The notes under the pieces were generated by a model, which was not told where the DNA came from, did no database searches, and saw only the letters and a program-made list of their open reading frames with translations. Below, one piece after another: positions 1 through 6,013 of a stretch of DNA of 9,157 nt. The position numbers and the translations under genes were made by a program. The stretch lies in the NCBI GenBank assembly GCA_003567075.1, contig PXAU01000156.1, forward strand, positions 1 through 9,157. Reading direction: 5' to 3'. Numbering within the stretch: position 1 is the stretch's first letter; each line of letters starts with the position of its first letter. This stretch comes from Trueperaceae bacterium (lineage in GTDB: Bacteria; Deinococcota; Deinococci; Deinococcales; Trueperaceae).

Positions 1-86
1 CCGATGCCCTTGGCCGAGCCCGTCACGAGCGCCCCGCCGCGACCGGGAGGCACCGCCGGGCGCCCTTCGACTGCAGCGCGGCTCAC
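1..86 (-). CDS. Short-chain dehydrogenase/reductase, N-terminal fragment (cut by the left edge)
   Basis: Only about 28 codons lie in the window. On the minus strand the frame reads GALVTGSAKGIG, which is the first beta strand and the glycine-rich TGxxxGIG dinucleotide-binding loop of the classical SDR family, so an NAD(P)-dependent oxidoreductase is expected; the substrate cannot be told. I chose GTG at 86 because it overlaps the TGA of the NUDIX gene (GTGA, 86-83) and follows a GGAGG by 4 bases. GTG at 53 is an alternative that would give a shorter lead into the Rossmann fold and sits after GAAGGG. It would be the third gene of the minus-strand operon. The family assignment is fairly firm from the motif and its position near the N-terminus; the exact start is not. 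Confidence 0.72.
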   Translation of the reverse strand, partial: MSRAAVEGRPAVPPGRGGALVTGSAKGI

Positions 87-616
87 GCTGCCTCCGCCGG
101 CTCGCCAGGCAGCGGCGGCTCGCGCAGCGCCGGCGTGGCGAAGCCATGCGCACGGTAATGCTCGAGCAAGCGCACGGTGGGTTCGTTGAGGTCGAGCGCC
201 GCTGCCTCGGCCGCGCTGCACCAACGGAAGGCCTGCGCCTCCTCGTTGAGCTGCACGTCTTCGCCGAGGGCGCGCGCCACGACGTTGATCAGCACGAAGT
301 GGGCCGGGCGGTGGAACTGCGGATGCAGGACGGCCTCCTGCACGGGGCCCCAATGCACGGCCTCGAGCCTCAGATCGGTCTCCTCGCGCACCTCGCGGTG
401 CACCGCCTGCAGCAGCGACTCGCCCCAATCGACCTTGCCGCCGGGCACGCCCCAGCGGTCGCCCCACTTGTGGGTGCGGATCAGCAGTAGCCGTCCCGTT
501 GGGCCCACGATGAGCGCCCCGACGGTCACCAGCGGGTAGGCGCGACCGGGTTCAGGCCGAGCGCCGTCGGGGCTGGCGCCGAGCGCGACGCCACTGCTGG
601 CGCTGGCGCGGCTCAC
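83..616 (-). CDS. NUDIX hydrolase
   Basis: A 177-residue protein with a complete NUDIX box at about residues 60-82: G60, E66, then R74-E75-V76 and E78-E79. The usual Gly after EEx is Asp81, a common variant. The E78/E79 acidic pair and E75 should bind the metal that drives hydrolysis of a nucleoside diphosphate linked to X. The preceding HKWGDRWGVPGGK stretch is typical of the family. The actual substrate (nucleotide sugar, ADP-ribose, CDP-alcohol, oxidised nucleotide) cannot be read from sequence. The open frame continues upstream to 1264, but that part is antisense-like and overlaps the phosphatidyltransferase. The start is placed at GTG 616, which overlaps that gene's TGA (GTGA, 616-613); no strong SD is visible, consistent with coupling. 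Residues 1-26 are a low-complexity lead. The downstream neighbour is an SDR, also joined by GTGA. Confidence 0.88.
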   Translation of the reverse strand: MSRASASSGVALGASPDGARPEPGRAYPLVTVGALIVGPTGRLLLIRTHKWGDRWGVPGGKVDWGESLLQAVHREVREETDLRLEAVHWGPVQEAVLHPQFHRPAHFVLINVVARALGEDVQLNEEAQAFRWCSAAEAAALDLNEPTVRLLEHYRAHGFATPALREPPLPGEPAEAA

Positions 617-1503
617 GCTCGCACCTGGAGGTATCGGAGGAAGCGCCACACGCGCAGCGCCTGCACGGCGAGCACGTAGAGGCCGCTGGCCAGGACGAAC
701 CAGACGTACGCGAAGGGCACGTCCAAGACCAGGCACAGGCCAAGCAGCAGCAGTTGCGTTGAGAGCCCCAGGTTGACCAGCGTGGCGGTGCTGAACAGGT
801 CCGACCAGGCCAAGCGGACGTCGAGCGGCGCCCGGTCGTACCGCTGCCCGGCCAGACGCTCGAACAGCGCCTCGTCGGCACGGGCCAGGAGTCGGTCCTG
901 CGGGCCGAGCAGTGCCTCGTACGCGCCACGCAGCAGCTGGTAGACCTGCACCGGCGCGCCGATCGGTTCGGCCGGGACCCTTCCCGCGGCGGTGCTTCGC
1001 AGCGCCTTGTAGCGCTGCTCGAGGTTGAAGTCGAGCGACAGCACCAGCATCAGCACCAACGCTGCGAGCGCAGCCAGGGGCCAGGCCCACGCGCCCGGCC
1101 CCTGTAGGGCCAGCGCAGCGAACAGCAGCAGGTTCACCAACGTGTCCAGCACGCTGTCGAGGTAACGCCCCGTGCGGGTGATGCGACCGGTGGCACGGGC
1201 GACGCCCCCGTCGAGGTTGTCGAGCAGCATCTTCACTTGCAGCAGGAGCGCCGCCCACAGCCACCCCGTTGGGCCGAGCGCGATCAGCAGCGCCGCCACC
1301 ACACCCAAGCCGGCGTGCGTCAGCACGATGGCGTGCGGGTGCACGCCGGTGCGACCCAGCACGCCTACCAGTGCGTCCAGTAGCGGTCGCAAGGCGCGCA
1401 GCAGCAGCTCGCTCCGCGGTCGCGGCTTGGCGGCGGCGGCGACGTCCACGACGGCTGGCGTCGGCACCACCCCTTCGGCTTGGCTGGAACCTGTCGCCGC
1501 CAC
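613..1503 (-). CDS. CDP-alcohol phosphatidyltransferase family membrane protein
   Basis: A 296-residue integral membrane enzyme. The signature DxxDGxxARx8GxxxDxxxD is complete: D95, D98, G99, A102, R103, G112, D116, D120. In this family the four Asp residues bind divalent metal and the CDP-lipid while the phosphatidyl group passes to an alcohol such as glycerol phosphate, inositol, serine or choline; the acceptor here is unknown. Hydrophobic segments lie at about 57-93, 121-158, 238-260 and 263-285. Between them is an unusual hydrophilic insertion at about 160-236, not part of the minimal family fold. I chose GTG at 1503 because AAGGAGG (1517-1511) precedes it by 7 bases. The longer start at 1614 would add a charged tail, overlap the divergent gene's start and lacks such an SD. 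It is first in an operon with NUDIX and SDR genes. Confidence 0.87.
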   Translation of the reverse strand: MAATGSSQAEGVVPTPAVVDVAAAAKPRPRSELLLRALRPLLDALVGVLGRTGVHPHAIVLTHAGLGVVAALLIALGPTGWLWAALLLQVKMLLDNLDGGVARATGRITRTGRYLDSVLDTLVNLLLFAALALQGPGAWAWPLAALAALVLMLVLSLDFNLEQRYKALRSTAAGRVPAEPIGAPVQVYQLLRGAYEALLGPQDRLLARADEALFERLAGQRYDRAPLDVRLAWSDLFSTATLVNLGLSTQLLLLGLCLVLDVPFAYVWFVLASGLYVLAVQALRVWRFLRYLQVRA

Positions 1504-1510
1504 GCTCGCC

Positions 1511-1517
1511 CCTCCTT
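1511..1517 (-). promoter_or_regulatory. Shine-Dalgarno of the phosphatidyltransferase gene
   Basis: The minus strand reads AAGGAGG seven bases before GTG at 1503. It is the best SD match in this divergent region and decides the start in favour of 1503 over the upstream ATG at 1614. Confidence 0.75.
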
Positions 1518-1525
1518 CTGGCTGC

Positions 1526-1534
1526 AGGCTATCA
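1526..1534 (-). promoter_or_regulatory. Possible extended -10 element for the minus-strand operon
   Basis: The minus strand reads TGATAGCCT, which fits an extended -10 (TGn followed by TAnnnT). It would start transcription near 1519, just before the SD at 1517-1511, giving a very short leader. No convincing -35 is seen at the usual distance, so this rests on the short motif and its position only. Confidence 0.35.
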
Positions 1535-1587
1535 GGCTCCGTTCGGTCGCCATCGGGGGCGCGCCCACGGTCGCGGGCGTGGCTGCG

Positions 1588-1593
1588 TACACT
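1588..1593 (+). promoter_or_regulatory. Possible -10 box of a leaderless promoter for the GDPD gene
   Basis: TACACT matches TAnnnT (four of six bases of TATAAT) and ends 7 bases before GTG at 1601. Transcription would begin at or next to the start codon. No SD precedes that GTG. The expected -35 place (about 1565-1570) does not resemble TTGACA. The arrangement matches the box before the response regulator gene at 2643. Confidence 0.4.
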
Positions 1594-1600
1594 GCATGGC

Positions 1601-2431
1601 GTGGAACTGCTCACGGGTCTCCTGATGCTGGTGGCGCTGGCGGTGGGGTGGCGGGGGCTGCTCTGGCGTGGCCGACCGTTGCCTGACCTCGAACGACCGG
1701 CGCCGCGCTTGCTCGGTCATCGCGGCGTACGCGGTCCTGCGCCCGAGAACGGCCTACCGGCCTTCCGCATGGCGCTCGAGGCCGGGCTCGATGGGCTCGA
1801 GACGGACGTCCAGCGCAGCCGCGACGGCACGTTGGTGCTGTTCCACGACGACGACCTCGAGGGCGTGCCGTTGGGCGAGTGGACCAGCGCGCAGCTGCGT
1901 GAGCGGGTGCCCGACTTCACCACCTTGCCCGAGTTGCTGGAACTCGTGCGGGCGCATCCGGGTGTGCTGCTCAACCTCGAGCTGAAGACGCGGAAGCTGA
2001 AGGACGGCTTGTTGCGGCCGCTGCTCGGGCGAGACCGGGTGCTGGCTTGGGAGGTGGCGCGGGCCGTACGCTCGAGCGGTCTGCAGGGCCGGACGCTGAT
2101 CTCCAGCTTCGACCCGATGGCGCTTGCCTGGCTGCGACTGCGCGCGCCGGAGCTGCGCACGGCCTACTTGTGGCAGGATGCGCCCAGCGAACCTGGCTGG
2201 CTCCGGCGCCCATGGTTGGCCGGCTGGCTGCACGCCGATGCGCTGCATCCGCACTACCGCGAGGTCGACGCGACGCTCGTGGCCCGAGCGCGGCGGCGCT
2301 CGCTGCAGCTGAACGTCTGGACCGTGAACGATGCCGACGAGGTGCGGCGGCTGGTGGCGTTGGGCGTGGACGGTATCATGGCCGACGATCCCCACGCGCT
2401 GTTGCGTGCCGGCCGAGGAGGAACAGAGTGA
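1601..2431 (+). CDS. Glycerophosphodiester phosphodiesterase, membrane-anchored
   Basis: A 276-residue GDPD-family protein, expected to hydrolyse glycerophosphodiesters (deacylated phospholipids) to glycerol 3-phosphate and an alcohol. Visible motifs are GHRG with H40-R41, P48-E49-N50, the metal-binding E67xD69, the second catalytic His in FHDD (H82), NLELK with E127, and VWTVND near the C-terminus, so the TIM-barrel active site looks complete. ENG replaces the more usual ENT. Residues 3-22 form one hydrophobic segment (LLTGLLMLVALAVGW) that should act as a signal anchor, placing the enzyme at the membrane. The start is GTG 1601, just after a -10-like box; ATG at 1625 is an alternative that would shorten the anchor. 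Upstream sequence in the same open frame (from 1172) is antisense to the phosphatidyltransferase and is rejected. Its stop overlaps the next gene's start (GTGA). Confidence 0.9.
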   Translation: MELLTGLLMLVALAVGWRGLLWRGRPLPDLERPAPRLLGHRGVRGPAPENGLPAFRMALEAGLDGLETDVQRSRDGTLVLFHDDDLEGVPLGEWTSAQLRERVPDFTTLPELLELVRAHPGVLLNLELKTRKLKDGLLRPLLGRDRVLAWEVARAVRSSGLQGRTLISSFDPMALAWLRLRAPELRTAYLWQDAPSEPGWLRRPWLAGWLHADALHPHYREVDATLVARARRRSLQLNVWTVNDADEVRRLVALGVDGIMADDPHALLRAGRGGTE

Positions 2432-2619
2432 CCACGCCGAGGTTCAAGTTGATCACGTCGAACAGCCTCGAGCGCTTCGAGGAGCGCCTGCACGAGTTCG
2501 TCGACCAGATGGATCGCGACGAGATAGTGGTGGACGTCAAGTTCGCGACCTCGGCGCTGGAGCAGTCGGTGGAGTTCAGCGCGCTGGTCCAGTACCAGAA
2601 GACCGAATCCTGGCGTTGA
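2428..2619 (+). CDS. Small Cse60-like protein (63 residues)
   Basis: The GTG at 2428 overlaps the GDPD stop codon as GTGA (2428-2431) and is preceded by a strong SD, GAGGAGGA at about 2415-2422, so translation from here is well supported. The product begins TTPRFKLITSNSLERFEERL, continues with an acidic, amphipathic helix, and has DVKFATSALEQS followed by VEFSALVQYQ. This order (LI/T-S-LE...F, then VDVKFxTS, then EFSALV) resembles the short Cse60-type proteins known from Bacillus sporulation loci and many non-sporulating bacteria. The biochemical function is not known, and this organism is unlikely to sporulate, so the name only states resemblance. It has no signal peptide or membrane segment and should be cytoplasmic. 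Coupling to the phosphodiesterase suggests co-expression rather than a proven shared role. Confidence 0.78.
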   Translation: MTTPRFKLITSNSLERFEERLHEFVDQMDRDEIVVDVKFATSALEQSVEFSALVQYQKTESWR

Positions 2620-2642
2620 GGGCACGGACGCTAACGACGCGG

Positions 2643-2648
2643 TAGACT
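2643..2648 (+). promoter_or_regulatory. Possible -10 box of a leaderless promoter for the response regulator gene
   Basis: TAGACT fits TAnnnT and ends 8 bases before ATG at 2657, in a 37-base spacer after the Cse60-like gene. There is no SD between the box and the ATG. A TTGAGG at 2616-2621 could be a -35, but the 21-base spacing is longer than the usual 17. The position relative to the start codon is nearly the same as for the box at 1588. Confidence 0.42.
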
Positions 2649-2656
2649 CCGGCCAG

Positions 2657-3709
2657 ATGAGTACGCCCCTCGTTCTAGCCGTCGACGACGAACTCGCGCC
2701 GCTGAAGGTGACCGAAGTGAGCCTGCTCGCTGCCGGCTACGCGGTGCTCACCTTCGACGATGCCCGCGACGCGTTGGACGAGATGCACGAGGGGCTCCGC
2801 CCCGACGTGATCGTGGCCGACATCAACATGCCGGCCCTCGACGGTTACGAGTTCTACCGGCGGGTGCGCGAGATCCCGGAGCTGCGCGCGGTGCCGTTCC
2901 TGTTCCTGACAGCGTTGGGCGACCGCGCCAGCATGCGCAAGGGCATGGCGTTGGGGGCCGACGACTACCTCACCAAGCCGTTCCAGCGGCAGGAGCTCAT
3001 CGACGCCGTCGAAGTGCGCCTGCGCCGCATCGCCGAACTCCGGCGGCCGTTGGAGGGCGTGGTCAGCGCCCGGGCCTTCGGGCATCCGGTGGTGGAGAAG
3101 GACGGCGAGCGGCTCGATTGGGACTCGCTCAAGGCGCTGGAGCTGCTCTTCTACCTGCTCGAGCACCAAGGTGGCGTCACCACCTTCGAGGTGGCCGAGG
3201 CGCTGTGGCCAGGGAAGACCGAGTCGAAGGCCTCGTCCTCGTTCCACACCACGCTCTACCGCTTGCGCAAGGTGCTCGGCGGCGAGTTGGTCGAGTCGGC
3301 CAACCGCCGCTACTACCTCCACAAACGCTTCACCATCGAGTACGACGTCGGCACCTACCGTCAGCGCCTGCAGCGCGCGCGCGACAGCCGCAACGGCAGC
3401 GAGTTACGCACCGTCGCGGGCTTGTACCGGGGGCACTTCCTCACCGGTTTCGACTCCGCCTGGATCGAGAACCTGCGCGCGGCCTTGCAGGCCGAGCAGC
3501 TGGCGCTGCTGCAACAGGCGGGCGACCTCGCCCTCGAGCAGGACGACGTCGACGCTGCCATCCACTTGTTCCACCTCATGACCGAACACGAACCGTACTC
3601 GGAACTCGGCTGGGAGGGGCTGGCTACGGCCTGGGAGCGCCGGGGCGACCGGGTACGGGCGCAGGAGACGCGTCAACGCTTCGAACGACTGATGGACGAC
3701 GGCATCTGA
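2657..3709 (+). CDS. Response regulator: receiver + SARP-type winged helix + BTAD
   Basis: A 350-residue orphan transcriptional regulator. Residues 5-125 are a CheY-like receiver with the acidic pair D10-D11, phospho-acceptor D55 (VADINMP), T85 and K107 (TKPF), so it should be phosphorylated by a sensor kinase. About 142-222 is an OmpR/SARP-type winged helix, with LEHQGG, EALWPG and the YRLRKVLGG recognition region. About 228-350 is a bacterial transcriptional activator domain (BTAD) of TPR-like helices, including YRGHFLTGFDSAWIEN. In SARP proteins this pair binds direct repeats and recruits RNA polymerase. No histidine kinase gene lies nearby, so the partner is unknown. The ATG at 2657 has no SD but sits 8 bases after a -10-like box, suggesting a leaderless transcript. 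fabI follows after 52 bases, making the fatty-acid gene a candidate target, which is inference. Confidence 0.9.
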   Translation: MSTPLVLAVDDELAPLKVTEVSLLAAGYAVLTFDDARDALDEMHEGLRPDVIVADINMPALDGYEFYRRVREIPELRAVPFLFLTALGDRASMRKGMALGADDYLTKPFQRQELIDAVEVRLRRIAELRRPLEGVVSARAFGHPVVEKDGERLDWDSLKALELLFYLLEHQGGVTTFEVAEALWPGKTESKASSSFHTTLYRLRKVLGGELVESANRRYYLHKRFTIEYDVGTYRQRLQRARDSRNGSELRTVAGLYRGHFLTGFDSAWIENLRAALQAEQLALLQQAGDLALEQDDVDAAIHLFHLMTEHEPYSELGWEGLATAWERRGDRVRAQETRQRFERLMDDGI

Positions 3710-3716
3710 CCCGGTC

Positions 3717-3735
3717 GCGGGCCGCGCGCGCCCGC
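3717..3735 (+). other. Short GC hairpin between the regulator gene and fabI
   Basis: GCGGGC (3717-3722) pairs perfectly with GCCCGC (3730-3735) around a 7-base loop, just after the regulator's stop codon. There is no T-tract, so it is not a standard intrinsic terminator. Such short stems are frequent by chance in DNA this rich in GC, so its role is uncertain. Confidence 0.3.
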
Positions 3736-3761
3736 CGTCCGGCATCCCGCGGAGGACCGCC

Positions 3762-4556
3762 ATGTATACGATCGACCTGACGGGCAAGACCGGCTTGGTG
3801 ATGGGCGTGGCCAACCAGCGTTCGCTGGCCTGGGCGATCGCCCAACCGCTCGCGCGCGCCGGTGCCACGCTGGCCTACTCCTACCAGGGCGACCGCCTGC
3901 GCCCCACGCTGGAGGAACTCACCGCCGACCAGGACGCCTTGCTCGTGCCGTGTGACGTCACCGACGACGACGAGCTCGACGCCCTGTTCGCGGCCGTGCG
4001 CGAGCGCTTCGGCCGGCTCGATTACCTGGTCCACGCCCTCGCCTTCGCGCCTCAAGAGACGTTCGAGCGCCCCTTCCTCGAGACCGAGCGCGACCACTGG
4101 CGCCTGGCCATGGACATCTCGGCGTACTCGCTCGTGGCGACCACGCGCCGGGCGGCGCCGCTCATGCAGGACGGCGGCAGCGTCCTGACGCTCTCCTACC
4201 TCGCGGCCGAAAGGGTGGTGCCACACTACAACCTGATGGGCGTCGCCAAGGCCGCCCTGGAGGCGTCGGTGCGTTACCTGGCCTACGACCTGGGCCCGCA
4301 GCGCGTGCGGGTGAACGCGCTCTCGGCCGGCCCCGCGCGCACGATCGCGGCGCGCTCGATCGCCGGCTTCGGCGACATGTACGGCGAGGCCGGCCGGCAG
4401 TCGATGCTGCGCCGCAACATCGAGACCGACGAGGTCGGCAGCTTCGGCTTCGCGCTGCTGGTCGACGAGCTGAGCGGCGGCCTCACCGGTGAGACCGTCT
4501 ACGTCGACGCCGGCTTCCACGCCATCGGCATGTTCATCCCGGAGCACCACCGCTGA
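3762..4556 (+). CDS. fabI: Enoyl-[acyl-carrier-protein] reductase (NADH), FabI
   Basis: A 264-residue cytoplasmic enzyme that carries out the last step of each fatty-acid elongation cycle, reducing trans-2-enoyl-ACP with NAD(P)H. The FabI form of the SDR fold is clear: VMGVANQRSLAWAIAQ near the N-terminus binds the cofactor, D65-V66 lies in the CDVTDDD turn, and the active site has Y146, Y156 and K163 (Y-x6-K), the same residue numbers as in E. coli FabI. The SAGPARTIAARSI substrate loop and the C-terminal VYVDAGFHAIGMF follow. The position equivalent to E. coli Gly93 is Ala94, as in several other FabI proteins; drug sensitivity cannot be judged from this. ATG at 3762 has a GGAGG SD six bases upstream. 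It lies between an orphan response regulator and the trp cluster, and is the only fatty-acid synthesis gene seen. Confidence 0.95.
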   Translation: MYTIDLTGKTGLVMGVANQRSLAWAIAQPLARAGATLAYSYQGDRLRPTLEELTADQDALLVPCDVTDDDELDALFAAVRERFGRLDYLVHALAFAPQETFERPFLETERDHWRLAMDISAYSLVATTRRAAPLMQDGGSVLTLSYLAAERVVPHYNLMGVAKAALEASVRYLAYDLGPQRVRVNALSAGPARTIAARSIAGFGDMYGEAGRQSMLRRNIETDEVGSFGFALLVDELSGGLTGETVYVDAGFHAIGMFIPEHHR

Positions 4557-4576
4557 GGCCGCCGTCGCCGAGCCTG

Positions 4577-4597
4577 CGCGGCGGCCCGCCCGCCGCG
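4577..4597 (+). promoter_or_regulatory. All-GC hairpin abutting the trpE start codon
   Basis: CGCGGCGG (4577-4584) and CCGCCGCG (4590-4597) are perfect reverse complements around a 5-base loop, CCCGC. The right arm ends on the base before the GTG start of trpE and so fills the place where an SD would be; no SD is visible. It could lower or gate trpE initiation, or mark the end of fabI, but lacks a T-tract. That the stem exists in the sequence is certain; its function is inference. Confidence 0.45.
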
Positions 4598-6013
4598 GTG
4601 GTACCCGTCTACCGTGAGGTGCTGGCCGACCTCGAGACGCCGCTCACGGCCTACCTCAAGGTGGCGGGCCATCCGAGCTTCCTGCTGGAGTCGGTGGAGC
4701 AGGGAGAGCGGGTCGCGCGCTGGTCGTTCATCGGCAGCGGCGAGCGCCGCCGTATCGAGGCGCGCGGCGACGTGCTGAGCGTCAGCAGCGCAGATCGGGT
4801 CGAGCGGCGCGCGGCGGACGATCCGCTGCGGGAGCTGTGGCAGCGGGTGGTTCGGCCGCTCGCGCCGGAGGTCGATCCGCGTGCGCTCCCACCCTTCTGG
4901 GGCGGCGCGGTCGGGTACGCCAGCTACGACCTGGTGCGCCGCTACGAACGGCTGCCCGACGCCAATCCCGACGAGCTCGGCGTGCCCGACCTGTGCTTCG
5001 TCGAGCCCGAGGTGGTGGTGGCCTTCGACCACCTGCGCCGCACCATCCTGATCATCGCCAGCGCCCGCGCCGACGATCCGGCCGATCGCGCCCGGGCCGA
5101 GGCGCTCGTCGACGCCACCTACCAGCGCTTGCGCGGCCCGCTGCCCGGCGTGCCCGGCGACCGGGCAGGACGCCGAAGCGCCTTCACGGCCAACTTCACC
5201 CCCGAGGGCTTCCGCGAGGCGGTGCGCAAGGCCGTGGCGTACGTGCACGCCGGCGACGTGTTCCAGGTGGTGCCCAGCCAACGGCTCTCGGCCGACCTGG
5301 GGGTGCATCCCTTCGCCGTCTACCGCGCCTTGCGGCGCGTGAACCCGAGTCCCTACCTGGGCTACCTCGACCTGGGTCCGGTGACGCTGGTGGCCAGCAG
5401 CCCCGAGAGCCTGGTGCGCTCGGACGGCCGCACGGTGGAGACGCTACCGATCGCCGGCACCCGCCGCCGCGGCGCGGACGTTCTCGAGGACGAGGCGCTC
5501 GCCGCCGAGTTGTTGGCCGACGACAAGGAGCGCGCCGAACACGTGATGCTGGTCGACCTCGGCCGCAACGACCTGGGCCGGGTGTGCCGCTTCGGCAGCG
5601 TCCGCGTCGAGGACATGATGCACGTCGAGCGCTACAGCCACGTCATGCATCTGGTGTCGAAGGTGGTGGGCGAGCTGGCGGACGAACGCACCCCGCTCGA
5701 TGCGCTGGCCGCGACGCTGCCCATGGGAACGGCCTCGGGCGCACCCAAGATCCGGGCGATGGAGATCATCGACGAGCTCGAGCCCGTGCGGCGCGGGCCC
5801 TACGCCGGCGCCTTCGGCTACCTCTCCACGAGCGGCCAGATGGACATGGCGCTCACCCTGCGCACCATGGTGGTGTGCGGCGGCCGCTTGCACCTCCAGG
5901 CCGGCAGCGGCATCGTGGCCGACAGCGACCCCGAGGCCGAGTACCAGGAGTCGCTCAACAAGCTCGCGGCGCTGCGGCGTGCCGTCGACATGGCCACCGA
6001 GGGCCTGGCATGA
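4598..6013 (+). CDS. trpE: Anthranilate synthase component I, TrpE
   Basis: A 471-residue chorismate-utilising enzyme; with TrpG it converts chorismate and glutamine (or ammonia) to anthranilate, the first committed step to tryptophan. The N-terminal domain carries VPVYREVLADLETP and the LLES motif (29-32), which in TrpE proteins forms the tryptophan feedback site, so end-product inhibition is likely. The catalytic domain shows NPSPYLGYLDL, GTRRRG (287-292), LGRNDLGRV (about 321-329), ASGAPKIRAMEIIDELEP (from 379) and GSGIVADSDPEAEYQE (from 436). Adjacent trpG and trpD support trpE over pabB. GTG at 4598 is the only in-frame start that keeps the conserved N-terminus; it has no SD and directly follows an 8-bp GC hairpin. 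GTG at 4619 would cut into conserved sequence. The stop overlaps trpG (ATGA). Confidence 0.95.
   Translation: MVPVYREVLADLETPLTAYLKVAGHPSFLLESVEQGERVARWSFIGSGERRRIEARGDVLSVSSADRVERRAADDPLRELWQRVVRPLAPEVDPRALPPFWGGAVGYASYDLVRRYERLPDANPDELGVPDLCFVEPEVVVAFDHLRRTILIIASARADDPADRARAEALVDATYQRLRGPLPGVPGDRAGRRSAFTANFTPEGFREAVRKAVAYVHAGDVFQVVPSQRLSADLGVHPFAVYRALRRVNPSPYLGYLDLGPVTLVASSPESLVRSDGRTVETLPIAGTRRRGADVLEDEALAAELLADDKERAEHVMLVDLGRNDLGRVCRFGSVRVEDMMHVERYSHVMHLVSKVVGELADERTPLDALAATLPMGTASGAPKIRAMEIIDELEPVRRGPYAGAFGYLSTSGQMDMALTLRTMVVCGGRLHLQAGSGIVADSDPEAEYQESLNKLAALRRAVDMATEGLA

Noticed and set aside
617..1264. N-terminal extension of the NUDIX frame
   Set aside because: It overlaps the phosphatidyltransferase in another frame and is Arg/Ala/Gly-rich with no domain; the GTGA start at 616 explains the gene.
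1172..1600. N-terminal extension of the GDPD frame
   Set aside because: It is antisense to the phosphatidyltransferase and low-complexity; starting at 1601 leaves a normal signal anchor followed by the GDPD domain.
2675..3322. Minus-strand open frame of 215 codons inside the response regulator gene
   Set aside because: It is a shadow of the receiver and winged-helix coding sequence; no motif and no promoter or SD of note.
3624..4550. Long open frame (308 codons) antisense to fabI
   Set aside because: It mirrors the codon pattern of fabI in GC-rich DNA, is rich in Arg, Ala, Gly, Val and His without recognisable motifs, and fabI is certain on the other strand.
3762..4556. fabI as a generic SDR oxidoreductase
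   Set aside because: The VANxxSxAW cofactor loop and the Y146/Y156/K163 set with E. coli-like spacing are specific to enoyl-ACP reductase.
4837..6009. Upstream extension of the trpG frame through trpE
   Set aside because: The product is Arg/Ala/Pro-rich and shadow-like; trpE occupies this stretch in another frame, and the ATG at 6010 has an SD and an ATGA overlap.
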